Source: Alcanivorax quisquiliarum (GTDB taxonomy: Bacteria; Pseudomonadota; Gammaproteobacteria; Pseudomonadales; Alcanivoracaceae). Taken from it: 64,000 nucleotides of DNA. A model generated the notes under the pieces. It searched no databases. It saw only the letters and a program-made list of their open reading frames with translations, and was not told the origin of the DNA. The stretch lies in assembly GCF_023051175.1 (NCBI RefSeq), contig NZ_JALKII010000007.1:149297-213296 (forward strand). The letters are read 5' to 3'. The position numbers were made by a program, and so were the translations under genes. Shown piece by piece: positions 28,449 to 38,884 of the stretch; position 1 is the stretch's first letter, and each line of letters opens with the position of its first letter.

Positions 28449-29413
28449 CGCCTGGCTCCGTCACGGCCGGTGAGCAACAGATATGCCGCCAGCAGCGCCC
28501 AGCAGGCGGCGCCAACGCTGTATTTCACGGCCGCCGGCAGATCCCGCGGCGACCAGAACGCTTCGATAAATGCCGCCAGCAGCAACATCAGAAACACACC
28601 GTACACCACCGGCAGCGCCCGCACGGCGGCATGGCGCAGCGCATCCAGCCGACGATAGGGGCCGGGCGCCAGCACCGCCATGCCCAGTTGCAGGCCGGCA
28701 CCGCCAGCGAGCACGATGGCCGTCAGCTCCGGGGCGCCATGGGCCACCACAAAGGTGAAGAACGGCTCGGTAGCGCCGACATTATTGATATGCGCCGCTG
28801 CCGCGCCAAAAAAACCACCGTTGAAAATCATCACCACCAGCGCACCGATACCGAACGCCAGCCCACCGGCAAAACTGCGAAAGGCAATGCTGATGTTGTT
28901 GTAAATGTAATAGCCGAACATCATCACATCGTCCTGGCTATCGCGGCCGCTACGGAACGACGCATCGCCGTACATGCTCTCCAGCGACAGCGTCATGGAT
29001 TCGCCCAGCACGCTGTAGGCCATGTCCGGCTGCATCGCCACCAGCACCCAGGTGAACAGCATCGCCAGCCCGAACGCCGCCGTGCTGGCCAGATGCCAGC
29101 GCCACTGGGCGCGCACAGCGCGGGGAAAATCCGCAGTCAGCAAACGACGCAGCCGGGGCAGCAGCGCCGGGCGGTGCTGATAAAGCTGGCGGTGGCCGCG
29201 CAGCACCAGGCTATTGAGCTGTGCGACAAGCGCCAGGCTATAGCCGCGCTGCCGCGCCAGCGCCAGATGGTGGCAGAGCCGGCGATACGCCTCGGGAAAA
29301 GCGGCAATCGGCATCGGCGCAGGGGCCGGCGCGCCTTGCTCAAGATGCGTCACGGTGGCTTCCAGTTGCTGCCATAAAGCAGCGTGGCGCTGCTCGAATT
29401 GTTGCTGCCGCAT
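28445..29413 (-). CDS. Stage II sporulation protein M-like membrane protein
   Basis: A 322-residue multi-helix membrane protein of the SpoIIM superfamily. The N-terminal QFEQRHAALWQQLE block and a cytoplasmic region with YRRLCHHLALARQRGYS lead to helices containing FRSFAGGLAFGIGALVVMIFNGGFFGA and a PELTAIVLAGGAGLQLG motif. The host is not a sporulator; such proteins are widespread in MoxR operons. I chose the ATG at 29413, two bases after the RDD stop; an ATG at 29434 would overlap RDD. Confidence 0.82.
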   Translation of the reverse strand: MRQQQFEQRHAALWQQLEATVTHLEQGAPAPAPMPIAAFPEAYRRLCHHLALARQRGYSLALVAQLNSLVLRGHRQLYQHRPALLPRLRRLLTADFPRAVRAQWRWHLASTAAFGLAMLFTWVLVAMQPDMAYSVLGESMTLSLESMYGDASFRSGRDSQDDVMMFGYYIYNNISIAFRSFAGGLAFGIGALVVMIFNGGFFGAAAAHINNVGATEPFFTFVVAHGAPELTAIVLAGGAGLQLGMAVLAPGPYRRLDALRHAAVRALPVVYGVFLMLLLAAFIEAFWSPRDLPAAVKYSVGAACWALLAAYLLLTGRDGARR

Positions 29414-29414
29414 G

Positions 29415-30179
29415 TTATCGCCCGCCCTGCACATGCAGCGCCATGCGCTGAAGTTGTTCTTCCGCCTGCGCCGGCGGCAGCTCAGGGAATGCGCGCTGCG
29501 CCAACTCGCCCCGGCGGCCCGGCGACAGGCCAGCGCTGCGCTCGAGAAACGTCAGCAGCAATTGTCGGTCGGCAAGGGTGGCGGGCCAGTCCGGCGCCAG
29601 CGGCGGGCGCGTGTGAGCGTCAGAGTGAGGTGCTATAGAGTGGGGAGCTGTATGAGAGCTGTGGCGAGTGTCAGTGCGAACGTCGGCGGCGGCGCCGGGC
29701 AGCGTGTTTGAAAAAGCACGATTGCTGCTTGCCGCATACACCACCAGCGTGCCCGCCGCGAGATCGCCCAGGCGGCGAAAGCGGCTGTCCAGCAGCATGG
29801 TGATAAAACCGGTGAGATACAGCAGCGGAAACAGATCCACCGTGCGCAGCAGATTGCGCACCAGGCTCGCCTGAATATCCACCGGCGTGCCGTCCTCGTG
29901 CACCACCGCCATGCCGAACGCTTTTTTGCCCGGTGTCTGGCCGTTGCGCATCACCTCGAACCAGACCGGGTAAAACCATTCCAGCACAAACACCAGAATC
30001 AGCAGCAGGCCCGTGCCGGCACCACCGATCATGCCGAATACGAAAGCCGCTGCCAGATAAATCACGGCACGTATAAGCAAGTCTGTGAAATAAGCCAGCG
30101 CACGCGGCAGCGGGCCGGCCAGATCCAGCACCAGAGGCACCCCTTCCGGGGTGGTAATGTGATGCTGATCGTCAATCAT
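29415..30179 (-). CDS. RDD family membrane protein
   Basis: A 254-residue protein with an RDD domain (residues 10-170). The Arg/Asp pattern is recognisable in RALAYFTDLLIRAVIYL and GQTPGKKAFGMAVVHEDGTP, with helices between. The C-terminal 85 residues are a soluble tail with His/Pro/Thr-rich low complexity and a terminal helical region (ALHVQGGR). RDD proteins may be small transporters. It belongs to the MoxR operon, five bases downstream of DUF2069. Confidence 0.85.
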   Translation of the reverse strand: MIDDQHHITTPEGVPLVLDLAGPLPRALAYFTDLLIRAVIYLAAAFVFGMIGGAGTGLLLILVFVLEWFYPVWFEVMRNGQTPGKKAFGMAVVHEDGTPVDIQASLVRNLLRTVDLFPLLYLTGFITMLLDSRFRRLGDLAAGTLVVYAASSNRAFSNTLPGAAADVRTDTRHSSHTAPHSIAPHSDAHTRPPLAPDWPATLADRQLLLTFLERSAGLSPGRRGELAQRAFPELPPAQAEEQLQRMALHVQGGR

Positions 30180-30183
30180 CCGG

Positions 30184-30534
30184 TCAGCGATCTCCTGGCT
30201 GGCGCCGTATCACCAGCATGGCACAGACAAACAGCGCGCAGGTGAACGCCACGCGAAAAATCGCCAGCACGCCCATCGGTGGCGGATAAAAAAGCTGCAC
30301 CACATAACCGCAGAAATAAAACATCAGCAAAAAACACAGCCACGTCAGCTGGCGGGCGCCGCCGCTCATCGCCGCCGGCAAGAACAGCAGCAACGGGCCA
30401 TATACCACCAGCGTCATGAATACCTTGGCAATGCCGGGTGTATCCGGTGGCGCCAGCCACCACAGGCCACCGATGCCGGAGATCAACAGCAGGGCATAGA
30501 ACAATCGGGTGAGGATCAACGGCAAGGCAGGCAC
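30184..30534 (-). CDS. DUF2069 membrane protein
   Basis: A 116-residue membrane protein with four helices; the LLLFLPAAMSGGARQLTWLCFLLMFYF segment and FYPPP turn match DUF2069. I propose a GTG start at 30534 (VPALPLILTRL), five bases after the wrbA stop, because DUF2069 proteins begin with a short LTRL-type segment. An in-frame ATG at 30615 would overlap wrbA by 77 bases. DUF2069 next to wrbA is a common gammaproteobacterial arrangement. Confidence 0.8.
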   Translation of the reverse strand: MPALPLILTRLFYALLLISGIGGLWWLAPPDTPGIAKVFMTLVVYGPLLLFLPAAMSGGARQLTWLCFLLMFYFCGYVVQLFYPPPMGVLAIFRVAFTCALFVCAMLVIRRQPGDR

Positions 30535-30538
30535 TCCA

Positions 30539-31529
<991 letters not shown>

Positions 31530-31706
31530 GAGCGATGCTTTCTCCAGTGACATAATGGCGCTCATTCTAGCCGAAGTGCCGCGTTGCGGCACGCGGCCAG
31601 GTTCAAGCGCAGTAATCAGGCGCAGCGGATCGGGCACAGTGGATCTGCAAATCAAGGAGCACGGCCAGGGTGGCCGGCCGGTAACAAGGATGAGGAACCC
31701 CAACGG

Positions 31707-33152
31707 ATGAACGGTATGGATTCGACAACGTGGCACATCATGCGGCAACACCTGGTGAACGCCGGTGGCACCGTGCGGGATTTTCTGGGCCTGCTGGGGC
31801 GCCAGTTTCGTGATGATGGTTGCCGGGAGAGCGCCGCCGCGCTCACCTACACCACATTGTTCGCCATCGTGCCGGTGCTCACCGTGACCTATTCCGTGCT
31901 GGCCATGGTGCCGGCACTGAAAGAACGCGGCAGCGTGTTTCAGGATTGGCTGCTGGAATATTTCGTGCCGTCAGCCGGCAATCAGGTGCAGGATTATCTG
32001 CACGAGTTTTCCCGCCAGACCACCAACCTCACGCTGATCGGCGGGCTGGTGCTGGTTATCACCGCCGTGCTGTTGTTGCGCACCATCGAACACACCATGA
32101 ACCGCATCTGGAAAGTGGCTGCGCCGCGCAAGGGGCTGGTCAGCCTGCTGATGTACTGGGCCGTGCTGACACTCGGCCCGTTACTGCTCGGCGCCGGCCT
32201 TGGTGTCACTTCCTATCTCACCTCCGTCTCGCTGGTGAGCGACACCGTGGCTTACTTTGGCGGCATGCGCCTGTGGCTGGCGCTGCTGCCAGTGTTGTTC
32301 ACCACCAGCCTGCTCACCTTGCTGTATGTGGTCGTGCCGAACTGCCATGTGCCGTTTCGTCAGGGGCTGGTCGGCGGCTTTGTGGCCGCCGTGGTGTTCG
32401 AAGTAGCCAAGAGCGGCTTCACACTGTTTATCCGCCATGCGCCCAATTACGAAGTCGTCTACGGCGCTTTTGCCGCCGTGCCGATCTTCCTGCTCTGGCT
32501 GTATATCTCCTGGGTGGTGGTATTGCTCGGCGCCGAACTGGTGCGCACACTCACCATCTTCGGCGAATACCGCCGCAACGTGCCGCGCCTGCAAGCCCTG
32601 CTGCGCGTGCTGGAAGTGCTCTGGCGCAAACAGCAACAAGGCCGCGTGCTGCGCCCGGCACAACTGCGCCGCACCCTGATCGCCGCCGGCGCCGCCCGCT
32701 GGGATGAATACCGCAACCTGCTGCTGGATCTGGAACTGGTGCGGCGCACGGAGGAAGGCGGCTATGTGCTCACCCGCGATCTGCGCACCCTGACCCTTTC
32801 GGAGCTGCTGGACATGACACCCTGGCCAGCAGAAAGCCAGTTGCGCGTTATGGCACCGCTGCGCCGGCCCTGGGAAACCGACTTGCAGGCGCGCTGCACC
32901 GAAGCACAGGAAAACATGCGCCGGCCATTGTCACTGTCGCTGGAAACCCTGTTCAACGCACCGGGTGACGCCGACCCAAGCGCCGATGCAAGCCGTGCGG
33001 CCGAAGCCCCCGTGGTGGTGCGTGCCGGGAATACAGCCAGTGAAGGCAGCGCAGCCCGCGAAAACAGTGCAGCCAGTGACAACAGCGCAGCCAGCGAAGA
33101 GAGCACCGAGAGCACGAACACCGCCGGCCGTGCGCGCAAGGTATCCGTATGA
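31707..33152 (+). CDS. YihY/virulence factor BrkB family membrane protein
   Basis: A 481-residue inner-membrane protein. The YihY core has RESAAALTYTTLFAIVPVLTVTYS, RTIEHTMNRIWKV and YGAFAAVPIFLLWLYISWVVVLLGAEL, with six helices. A cytoplasmic winged-helix-like region follows. The C-terminal 50 residues are low complexity, with repeated SAASDNSAASEES-like units. BrkB was once called RNase BN in error; the role is unknown. The start at 31707 follows GAGGAA; a second ATG at 31716 is possible. The stop overlaps the acylphosphatase start (ATGA). Confidence 0.9.
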   Translation: MNGMDSTTWHIMRQHLVNAGGTVRDFLGLLGRQFRDDGCRESAAALTYTTLFAIVPVLTVTYSVLAMVPALKERGSVFQDWLLEYFVPSAGNQVQDYLHEFSRQTTNLTLIGGLVLVITAVLLLRTIEHTMNRIWKVAAPRKGLVSLLMYWAVLTLGPLLLGAGLGVTSYLTSVSLVSDTVAYFGGMRLWLALLPVLFTTSLLTLLYVVVPNCHVPFRQGLVGGFVAAVVFEVAKSGFTLFIRHAPNYEVVYGAFAAVPIFLLWLYISWVVVLLGAELVRTLTIFGEYRRNVPRLQALLRVLEVLWRKQQQGRVLRPAQLRRTLIAAGAARWDEYRNLLLDLELVRRTEEGGYVLTRDLRTLTLSELLDMTPWPAESQLRVMAPLRRPWETDLQARCTEAQENMRRPLSLSLETLFNAPGDADPSADASRAAEAPVVVRAGNTASEGSAARENSAASDNSAASEESTESTNTAGRARKVSV

Positions 33153-33424
33153 AAACACTGCAAGTGCGCGTTTATGGCCGTGTGCAAGGCGTACATTTTC
33201 GTGCCAGCACCCGCGAGCAGGCACAGGCACTGGGCCTGGCCGGCTGGGTGCGCAACCGCGACGACGGTAGTGTCGAAGCGCACCTGCGCGGCGGCGACAC
33301 CGCCTTGCAACAGATGCTCACCTGGCTGCACCATGGCCCGCCCCAGGCACGGGTCGAGGCGGTCGAGGTAGAGCGCCTGGCCGATGCCGTGCCAGCCGAT
33401 CCCGGATTCGAGGTGAAATGGTGA
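33149..33424 (+). CDS. Acylphosphatase
   Basis: A 91-residue enzyme that hydrolyses acyl phosphates. The phosphate-binding loop GRVQGVHFR ends in the catalytic Arg18, and the catalytic Asn36 is in WVRNRDDGSVEAH. The length and the FEVKW-type ending are normal. It is coupled to YihY by an ATGA overlap and overlaps the following hydrolase. Confidence 0.95.
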   Translation: MKTLQVRVYGRVQGVHFRASTREQAQALGLAGWVRNRDDGSVEAHLRGGDTALQQMLTWLHHGPPQARVEAVEVERLADAVPADPGFEVKW

Positions 33425-34299
33425 AGCAGGTTGAACTGGTGCGCGGCGACATGCGATTCCCCGCGCTGATGTGCGGCGATGGCGAGCCCGTTTTATTACT
33501 GCACGGGTTTCCCGATTGCCACCAGAACTGGGCACCGCAACTGCACGCACTTGCTGCCGCCGGCTACTGCGCCGTGGCGCCAGCCATGCGCGGTTATGCA
33601 CCGAGTTGCCTGGCGCTCGATGGCGATTATTCCCTGCGTGCTGCAGCGGAAGACATTTGCGGCTTTGCTGCCCAGCTGGGCGGCGCCGTGCATCTGGTCG
33701 GCCATGACTGGGGCGCAGCCGTCGGCTACCTGGCCGCCGCCCGCTCCCCGGAGCTGTTTTCCTCGCTCACCGCGCTCGCCATACCGCCCATCAAACGCCT
33801 GCCCAAAGCAGTCCTGCGCGTGCCGGAGCAACTGCTGCTTTCCGCCTATATGGAGTTTTTCCAACTGCCGCTGGTGCCCGAGTGGACGCTGCGGCGCGAT
33901 AATTTGTCAGGCATTGAATGGTTATGGCGGCGCTGGTCACCCGGTTGGGACGGCGGCGAAGCGCTGGCCAATGCCCGCCGCACACTGGCGCAGCCCGGCG
34001 TCCTCACCGCCGCTCTGAACTGGTATCGCCACCTGCCGCGCTTCTGGACACCCGCCCACAAGGAAGCACGGCGCTGGATGGCGCGCTCCATCGAAGTGCC
34101 CACTCTGGTAATGCTCGGCCGCAAAGACGGCTGCATGAGCCCCCGGCTGCTGGAACACACCGTCAACGAACGCGATTTCCTGGCCGGCGTGCAAGTGGAA
34201 ACCGTTGCCGATGCCGGCCACTTCCTGCACCTGGAACGCCCCGAACGCATCAACAGCCTGCTGCTGTCACACCTGGCCGCCAGCCCGCCATTACGATGA
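33418..34299 (+). CDS. Alpha/beta hydrolase (epoxide hydrolase/haloalkane dehalogenase-like)
   Basis: A 293-residue alpha/beta hydrolase. The oxyanion motif is LLHGFPDCHQNW. The nucleophile elbow GHDWGA has Asp instead of Ser, which points to the epoxide hydrolase/haloalkane dehalogenase branch. The acid may be in GRKDGCMS, and the catalytic His is in ADAGHFLHLERPE. The start is either the ATG at 33418 or, with better spacing to GAGGTG, the GTG at 33421. Both overlap the acylphosphatase end. The substrate is unknown. Confidence 0.85.
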   Translation: MVKQVELVRGDMRFPALMCGDGEPVLLLHGFPDCHQNWAPQLHALAAAGYCAVAPAMRGYAPSCLALDGDYSLRAAAEDICGFAAQLGGAVHLVGHDWGAAVGYLAAARSPELFSSLTALAIPPIKRLPKAVLRVPEQLLLSAYMEFFQLPLVPEWTLRRDNLSGIEWLWRRWSPGWDGGEALANARRTLAQPGVLTAALNWYRHLPRFWTPAHKEARRWMARSIEVPTLVMLGRKDGCMSPRLLEHTVNERDFLAGVQVETVADAGHFLHLERPERINSLLLSHLAASPPLR

Positions 34300-34546
34300 G
34301 TCGGGGCGGCTTTCTCCCGCTTTATCCGTGACGCCTCGGCGGGTCTTGTACGGCTCGGATGTTCGAGCAGATCACCACCTTGGAAGAGCCTAAAAAGGGG
34401 CAGCTCCGGTCGCATCGCCCGCCGTACCCCGGCCTGACCGCCTCCTTGCAGTGCTGTCAGGCTGGCGGGCGATGGCCGAGACGCGCCCCAGCGCCGATTC
34501 CGCCAGCCGCTCCTGCGGCAAGGTGCCTACACCGCGCCCATCAGGC

Positions 34547-34552
34547 TATAAT
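34547..34552 (+). promoter_or_regulatory. Likely -10 element for the fumarase gene
   Basis: A perfect TATAAT lies 34 bases before the fumarase ATG; the -35 region (34,524-34,529) is poor. The rest of 34,300-34,585 contains inverted GC-rich segments but no gene. Confidence 0.5.
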
Positions 34553-34585
34553 GCCGCCCCCGAATATTTCCACCCGGAGTAACCC

Positions 34586-36106
34586 ATGACGGTGATTCGC
34601 CAGGACGACGTGATCCAGAGCGTCGCTGATGCCCTGCAATACATTTCCTATTACCACCCCGTGGATTTTATCCGTGCCGTGCATGAAGCCTATGAGCGCG
34701 AAGAAAACCCGGCGGCCAAGGATGCCATGGCACAGATACTGGTGAACTCCCGCATGTCCGCCACCGGACACCGGCCAATCTGCCAGGATACCGGCATCGT
34801 CACCGTATTCTGCAAAGTCGGTATGCAAGTGACCTTCGATGGCGATCTGAGCCTCACCGACATGATCAACGAAGGCGTGCGCCGCGCCTATAGCCACCCG
34901 GACAACGTGCTGCGCGCCTCCGTGCTGGCCGATCCGGACGGCAAGCGAGCCAACACCAAAGACAACACCCCGGCCGTCATCCACTACGACGTCGTGCCAG
35001 GCAACACACTGGACATTCAAGTGGCCGCCAAGGGCGGTGGCAGCGAAGCCAAATCCAAATTCGCCATGCTCAACCCGTCTGATTCCGTGGTGGACTGGGT
35101 GCTGGAGCAAGTGCCGAAAATGGGCGCCGGCTGGTGCCCGCCCGGCATGCTCGGCATCGGCATCGGCGGCACCGCCGAAAAAGCCATGCTGTTGGCAAAA
35201 GAATCCCTGATGGACCCGATCGACATCCACGAACTGCAAGCCCGCGGCCCGCAAAACCGCGCCGAAGAGCTGCGCCTGGAGCTGTTCGAAAAGGTCAACG
35301 CTTTGGGCATCGGCGCGCAGGGCCTCGGCGGCCTGACCACCGTGCTGGATGTGAAAGTGGTGGATTTCCCCACCCACGCCGCCAACAAACCTGTCGCCAT
35401 CATTCCCAACTGCGCCGCCACCCGCCACGCTCACTTCGTGCTCGACGGCAGCGGCCCGGCCAACCTCGAAGCGCCGAACCTCGATGAGTGGCCCGAGATC
35501 GCCTGGGGCAACGACGGCAAATCCCGCCGCGTAAATCTCGATACCATCACCCCGGAAGAAGTGCAGAGCTGGAAATCCGGCGACACCCTGCTGCTCAGCG
35601 GAAAACTGCTCACCGGCCGTGATGCCGCGCACAAGCGCATGGTAGACATGCTCGCCAAAGGCGAAAAACTGCCGGTGGATTTCACCAACCGCTTCATCTA
35701 CTACGTCGGCCCGGTTGATCCCATCGGCAACGAAGTGGTCGGCCCGGCTGGCCCCACCACCGCCACCCGCATGGACAAATTCACCCGCACCATGCTCGAA
35801 CAGACCGGCCTCATCGGCATGGTCGGCAAAGCCGAGCGCGGCCAGATCGCCATCGACGCCATCCGCGACAACAAAGCCGTCTACCTGATGGCCGTCGGCG
35901 GCGCCGCCTACCTGGTCTCCAAAGCCATCCGTGCTTCACGAGTCGCCGCGTTCGAAGACCTGGGCATGGAAGCCATCTACGAATTTGAAGTGCAAGACAT
36001 GCCCGTGACCGTAGCCGTGGACAGCGAAGGCACATCAGTGCACCGCACCGGCCCGAAAATCTGGCAGGCAAAAATCGGCAAGATTCCCGTGGTCGAAAAC
36101 GCCTGA
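34586..36106 (+). CDS. Class I fumarate hydratase (iron-sulfur, FumA/FumB type)
   Basis: A 506-residue oxygen-sensitive [4Fe-4S] fumarase of the citric-acid cycle. The N-terminal alpha-type half contains ICQDTGIVTVFCKVG (cluster Cys) and KGGGSEAKSKFAML, then GAGWCPPGMLGIGIGG (second Cys). NCAATRHAHFVLDGSG carries the third. The beta-type half has LTGRDAAHKRM, YVGPVDP and GPTTATRMD. The start is the ATG at 34586 after CGGAGT. Just downstream lies a decayed repeat of its last 40 codons. Confidence 0.95.
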   Translation: MTVIRQDDVIQSVADALQYISYYHPVDFIRAVHEAYEREENPAAKDAMAQILVNSRMSATGHRPICQDTGIVTVFCKVGMQVTFDGDLSLTDMINEGVRRAYSHPDNVLRASVLADPDGKRANTKDNTPAVIHYDVVPGNTLDIQVAAKGGGSEAKSKFAMLNPSDSVVDWVLEQVPKMGAGWCPPGMLGIGIGGTAEKAMLLAKESLMDPIDIHELQARGPQNRAEELRLELFEKVNALGIGAQGLGGLTTVLDVKVVDFPTHAANKPVAIIPNCAATRHAHFVLDGSGPANLEAPNLDEWPEIAWGNDGKSRRVNLDTITPEEVQSWKSGDTLLLSGKLLTGRDAAHKRMVDMLAKGEKLPVDFTNRFIYYVGPVDPIGNEVVGPAGPTTATRMDKFTRTMLEQTGLIGMVGKAERGQIAIDAIRDNKAVYLMAVGGAAYLVSKAIRASRVAAFEDLGMEAIYEFEVQDMPVTVAVDSEGTSVHRTGPKIWQAKIGKIPVVENA

Positions 36107-36159
36107 AGGCTCGAAAACGCCTCCCCGCCGCACGCTGCAGGGGAGGCGGGTAGCCCGCG

Positions 36160-36285
36160 CTCGGAGATCGAAGGCGTGCCTGTGACGCTAGCGGTGGACA
36201 GCGGAGCCACTTCAGTGCACCGTACCGATCCGAATATCGGGCAGGCAAATTCGGCAGGAGCCTCGTCCTCGAAAGCGCCTGAGCG
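36160..36285 (+). pseudogene. Decayed duplicate of the fumarase 3' end
   Basis: Starting near 36,160 the plus strand encodes PVTLAVDSGATSVHRTD-like residues and then QAN and SSKAPE. These align with PVTVAVDSEGTSVHRTG and QAK/VVENA at the true fumarase C terminus. The shared DNA blocks include GTGGACAGCG and TCAGTGCACCG, each displaced by about 176 bases. The copy has no start and has drifted, so it is a fossil tandem duplication. A short G/C stem (36,119-36,147) separates the two. Confidence 0.8.
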
Positions 36286-36378
36286 CCTCAAGGCACCGTC
36301 TCGGGCAGAGTGCCGCCGGCGAGGGGGCCGTCAGCGATCAGCGCACCGCGTGGCCACGTTTCAATATTATGCAGGCTT

Positions 36379-37230
36379 ATGCAGACACCAGCACGTAAAG
36401 CGATCAGATACATCGGGCTCGGGCTATTGCTGACCACGCTCGCCAGCTGCGCATCATTGCGAGACGCCTCCCCGCCCTGGGTGCCACATGTGGCACCCCC
36501 GGATCGCATCGCCGGCCTGACCTACGCGGATATCGATCGGCTCGGCGCCTTGCACGGCCCCTGCGCCTATCTGGCTGATCTGCACAACCAGCAACTCACC
36601 TTGCCCGAAGAGCGCTACCGCCAGCTTGTACTGCCCGGCTGCGAAGCACAGATCAGCAAAGCCGAAGAGCAAGAAGCTGCCCGCCTGCGCGCCGAAGAAG
36701 AACGCGCCATTGCCGAACTGATGGAACGTGAGTGGCAGCGAGTGGAAGAAGCCCGAGAGCAGGAGTGGCGCGAAGCCGAACGCCGCCGCCAGGAAGCCGA
36801 GCTGCTGCGCGCCCAGCTGGCCCGCGCAGAAGAGCTGGAGCAACAACGTCGCGAAGCATTACAACAGCGCATCAGCCAGGCCGCCATCCAGCAAGAGCTC
36901 GCCAGCGTGCCCGACATGCCCATCGCGCATAACCTCGGCCAGCCACTGAAAACCACCCTGAAAACCTTTCTCGCCTGCATCGAGCTTGCTTATCCCAACC
37001 AGGGCTACCAAATCACTCGATCCGGCCGCAACCTCACCATCATCGCCAACGAAGCACGCCTGCCACGCGGTGATCTGGCCATCGAAACACGCTTTATCGA
37101 AAATCCCGCCTATTGGCGCATGACCTACCTGCGCGTTGCCGACATCGAAGCCCGCACCGACGCAGACCGCTTCGTCCTGTCGCAAAACATGACCGCCGAA
37201 AGCTGCCCCCAGGAAGGCGGCCTGTTCTGA
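36379..37230 (+). CDS. Lipoprotein with a coiled-coil region, function unknown
   Basis: A 283-residue putative lipoprotein. The start at 36379 gives MQTPARKAIRYIGLGLLLTT followed by the lipobox LASC, so Cys should be acylated near residue 25. A charged Glu/Arg/Gln coiled coil occupies about residues 95-180. A globular C-terminal domain follows (LKTFLACIELAYPNQGYQITRSG, then TRFIENPAYWRMTYLRV). A TATTAT box lies only nine bases before the ATG, so the leader must be very short if it is used. I do not recognise the family. Confidence 0.7.
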   Translation: MQTPARKAIRYIGLGLLLTTLASCASLRDASPPWVPHVAPPDRIAGLTYADIDRLGALHGPCAYLADLHNQQLTLPEERYRQLVLPGCEAQISKAEEQEAARLRAEEERAIAELMEREWQRVEEAREQEWREAERRRQEAELLRAQLARAEELEQQRREALQQRISQAAIQQELASVPDMPIAHNLGQPLKTTLKTFLACIELAYPNQGYQITRSGRNLTIIANEARLPRGDLAIETRFIENPAYWRMTYLRVADIEARTDADRFVLSQNMTAESCPQEGGLF

Positions 37231-38067
37231 TCCGCCGCCGCTCGCTTGCCAGCGCCCGCCCTGCGCGACACCAGCCCCTGCCGCCAGGCCCGGCAGCACG
37301 CGGTGGCCACCCCGCCAGCGCAATTGCCGAAGCTGCTCGCTACAATCTCATGCGTTGAACCTTCACCTTCACGGCCAGCAACTCGCCTGTTCCGTGCCCC
37401 TCGTTACCGTTTGGGAGCGCCCCGACAAGTGCAGGAAACTGACAAAAAAATTCGCCGGCAAATGCGCTTCATGCTTGGGGCAAATTGACATCAACCGCAA
37501 AAAAGTTCCCTCAAAACCGCCCCCCGATAAAAAAATTTCCTTCAAGTCGCATAGCAACAGTTTGCATATATGCAACAGCTCCCGCGGCTATTTGTTTGGC
37601 TGTCAAGATTTGTAACGCCTTACCTGAAAATGGCGCTGCTGGAGCCGCCCGTCATTTGAAATCGTAATGATGTCAATGGTGGTCAGATTGCCGCCCGACA
37701 GCTCCCTCGAAACAGCCTGATATAAAGCCGGCGCCGATACCTTCGGCATCCCGCCATCGGACAACTCATTGGCAGGCTTCATTATTATGGCTAACTCTCA
37801 TCAAGCCTTTCCGATAAACGGCAAACCAGATGCCTCTCACCAAAATAACGAAATATGTTTATTTTTTTAGTCTGGCATCAATTGGCTATCACCGATAACT
37901 TTTTTACTGATCGCATTATAAAATCACCCGCCGCTATCAAGGCAAAATGCACAAAACAAAACCATCAGAGTGAGTTTAAGCAAATAGTAGATTTCCTGAA
38001 ATTGCATTTTTACCGGTGGTTATTCCCTCTAAGCTAAAGGACTCTCGAATGGAGAACGAGGGGAACC
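37231..38067. other. Intergenic region upstream of REP-type transposase
   Basis: No supportable gene. The first 200 bases are GC-rich. From about 37,440 the sequence is AT-richer, with A-runs, and is lowest in GC between 37,780 and 38,030. No tRNA, terminator or known repeat was recognised. The composition shift marks the start of accessory DNA. Confidence 0.5.
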
Positions 38068-38709
38068 ATGAACCAGACCAACCGTATTCTCATTGCTGCC
38101 ACAGCGCACCATATCGTGAGAAAGACACAGGGCGGGATGCAGGTTTTCCGAGACGGTCAGGATTACCGGCACTGTATTCACCATATCCGCGAGCTGAGGG
38201 AAACCAACAGCGTTGCGGTGCATGCCTGGTGCTTGCTACCAGACAGGATTCATCTGCTCGCCACCGCAGAGCGGCAAGCGGCCGACATATCCGATTTCAT
38301 GAAATCACTGTCGTGCCGCGTCACCATGCGCTACAAGCGGCGGCACATGGGAGCCGGATCGCCCTGGGAGCCACGCTTTCGCTCCAGCCCGGTGCAACCG
38401 GGGCAGTGGCTGCTGGCGTGCATGAATTACATCGAACGGCTGCCGGTACTGCACGGCTTCGTGAAAACCGCGTTTCATTACCATCACAGCAGTTACCGCA
38501 TGAGGCTCGGCAAAACTCATATCTACTGGCTCGACGACGCCGAGGATTACAAACGCCTCGGCCACGACGCAGAGGCCCGGGCAGAAGTGTACCGCGATTA
38601 TTTCAACGCCGGCCTGTGTGCGAGCGACAGAGAAAATATCGAGCGCGCCGTCAACACCGGCCAAGTCACCGGCTGCGCCTATTTCGAGCGCGAGCTCCGC
38701 GGCAAATAG
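38068..38709 (+). CDS. REP-associated tyrosine transposase (Y1/IS200-like) with damaged HUH motif
   Basis: A 213-residue RAYT-type protein, a relative of IS200/IS605 TnpA that acts on palindromic REP elements. The N-terminal strand (AATAHHIVRKT), VHAWCLLPDRIHLLATA and the YIERLPVLHGFV helix (tyrosine Y121) define the fold. The usual metal-binding HUH motif (NHVH in relatives) reads DRIH here, so the first His is Arg60. The protein may be inactive or altered. An AGGGG site precedes the ATG. Palindromic repeats lie downstream at 38.9-39.5 kb and again near 48.8 kb. Confidence 0.8.
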   Translation: MNQTNRILIAATAHHIVRKTQGGMQVFRDGQDYRHCIHHIRELRETNSVAVHAWCLLPDRIHLLATAERQAADISDFMKSLSCRVTMRYKRRHMGAGSPWEPRFRSSPVQPGQWLLACMNYIERLPVLHGFVKTAFHYHHSSYRMRLGKTHIYWLDDAEDYKRLGHDAEARAEVYRDYFNAGLCASDRENIERAVNTGQVTGCAYFERELRGK

Positions 38710-38850
38710 CGGCAGCGTCGCTGGCCGGCCGCTTGACAGCAACATCCACTACCAGCGCAGAGGAGGGCAAAAGGCAACTACCAGGAGACGGGGAAGGGAA
38801 AGAAGAGAAAGAAGAGAAAGCGCAAGCAAAGCAGCAACCAAGCCGATTAT

Positions 38851-38883
38851 CCGGCGGCCAGAACATCGGCCGCCGGCTTTTTT
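38851..38883 (+). terminator. Rho-independent terminator
   Basis: A 9-bp stem CCGGCGGCC/GGCCGCCGG with an eight-base loop is followed by C and six T residues. It lies 142 bases after the REP-type transposase stop and probably ends that transcript. Confidence 0.85.
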
Positions 38884-38884
38884 C

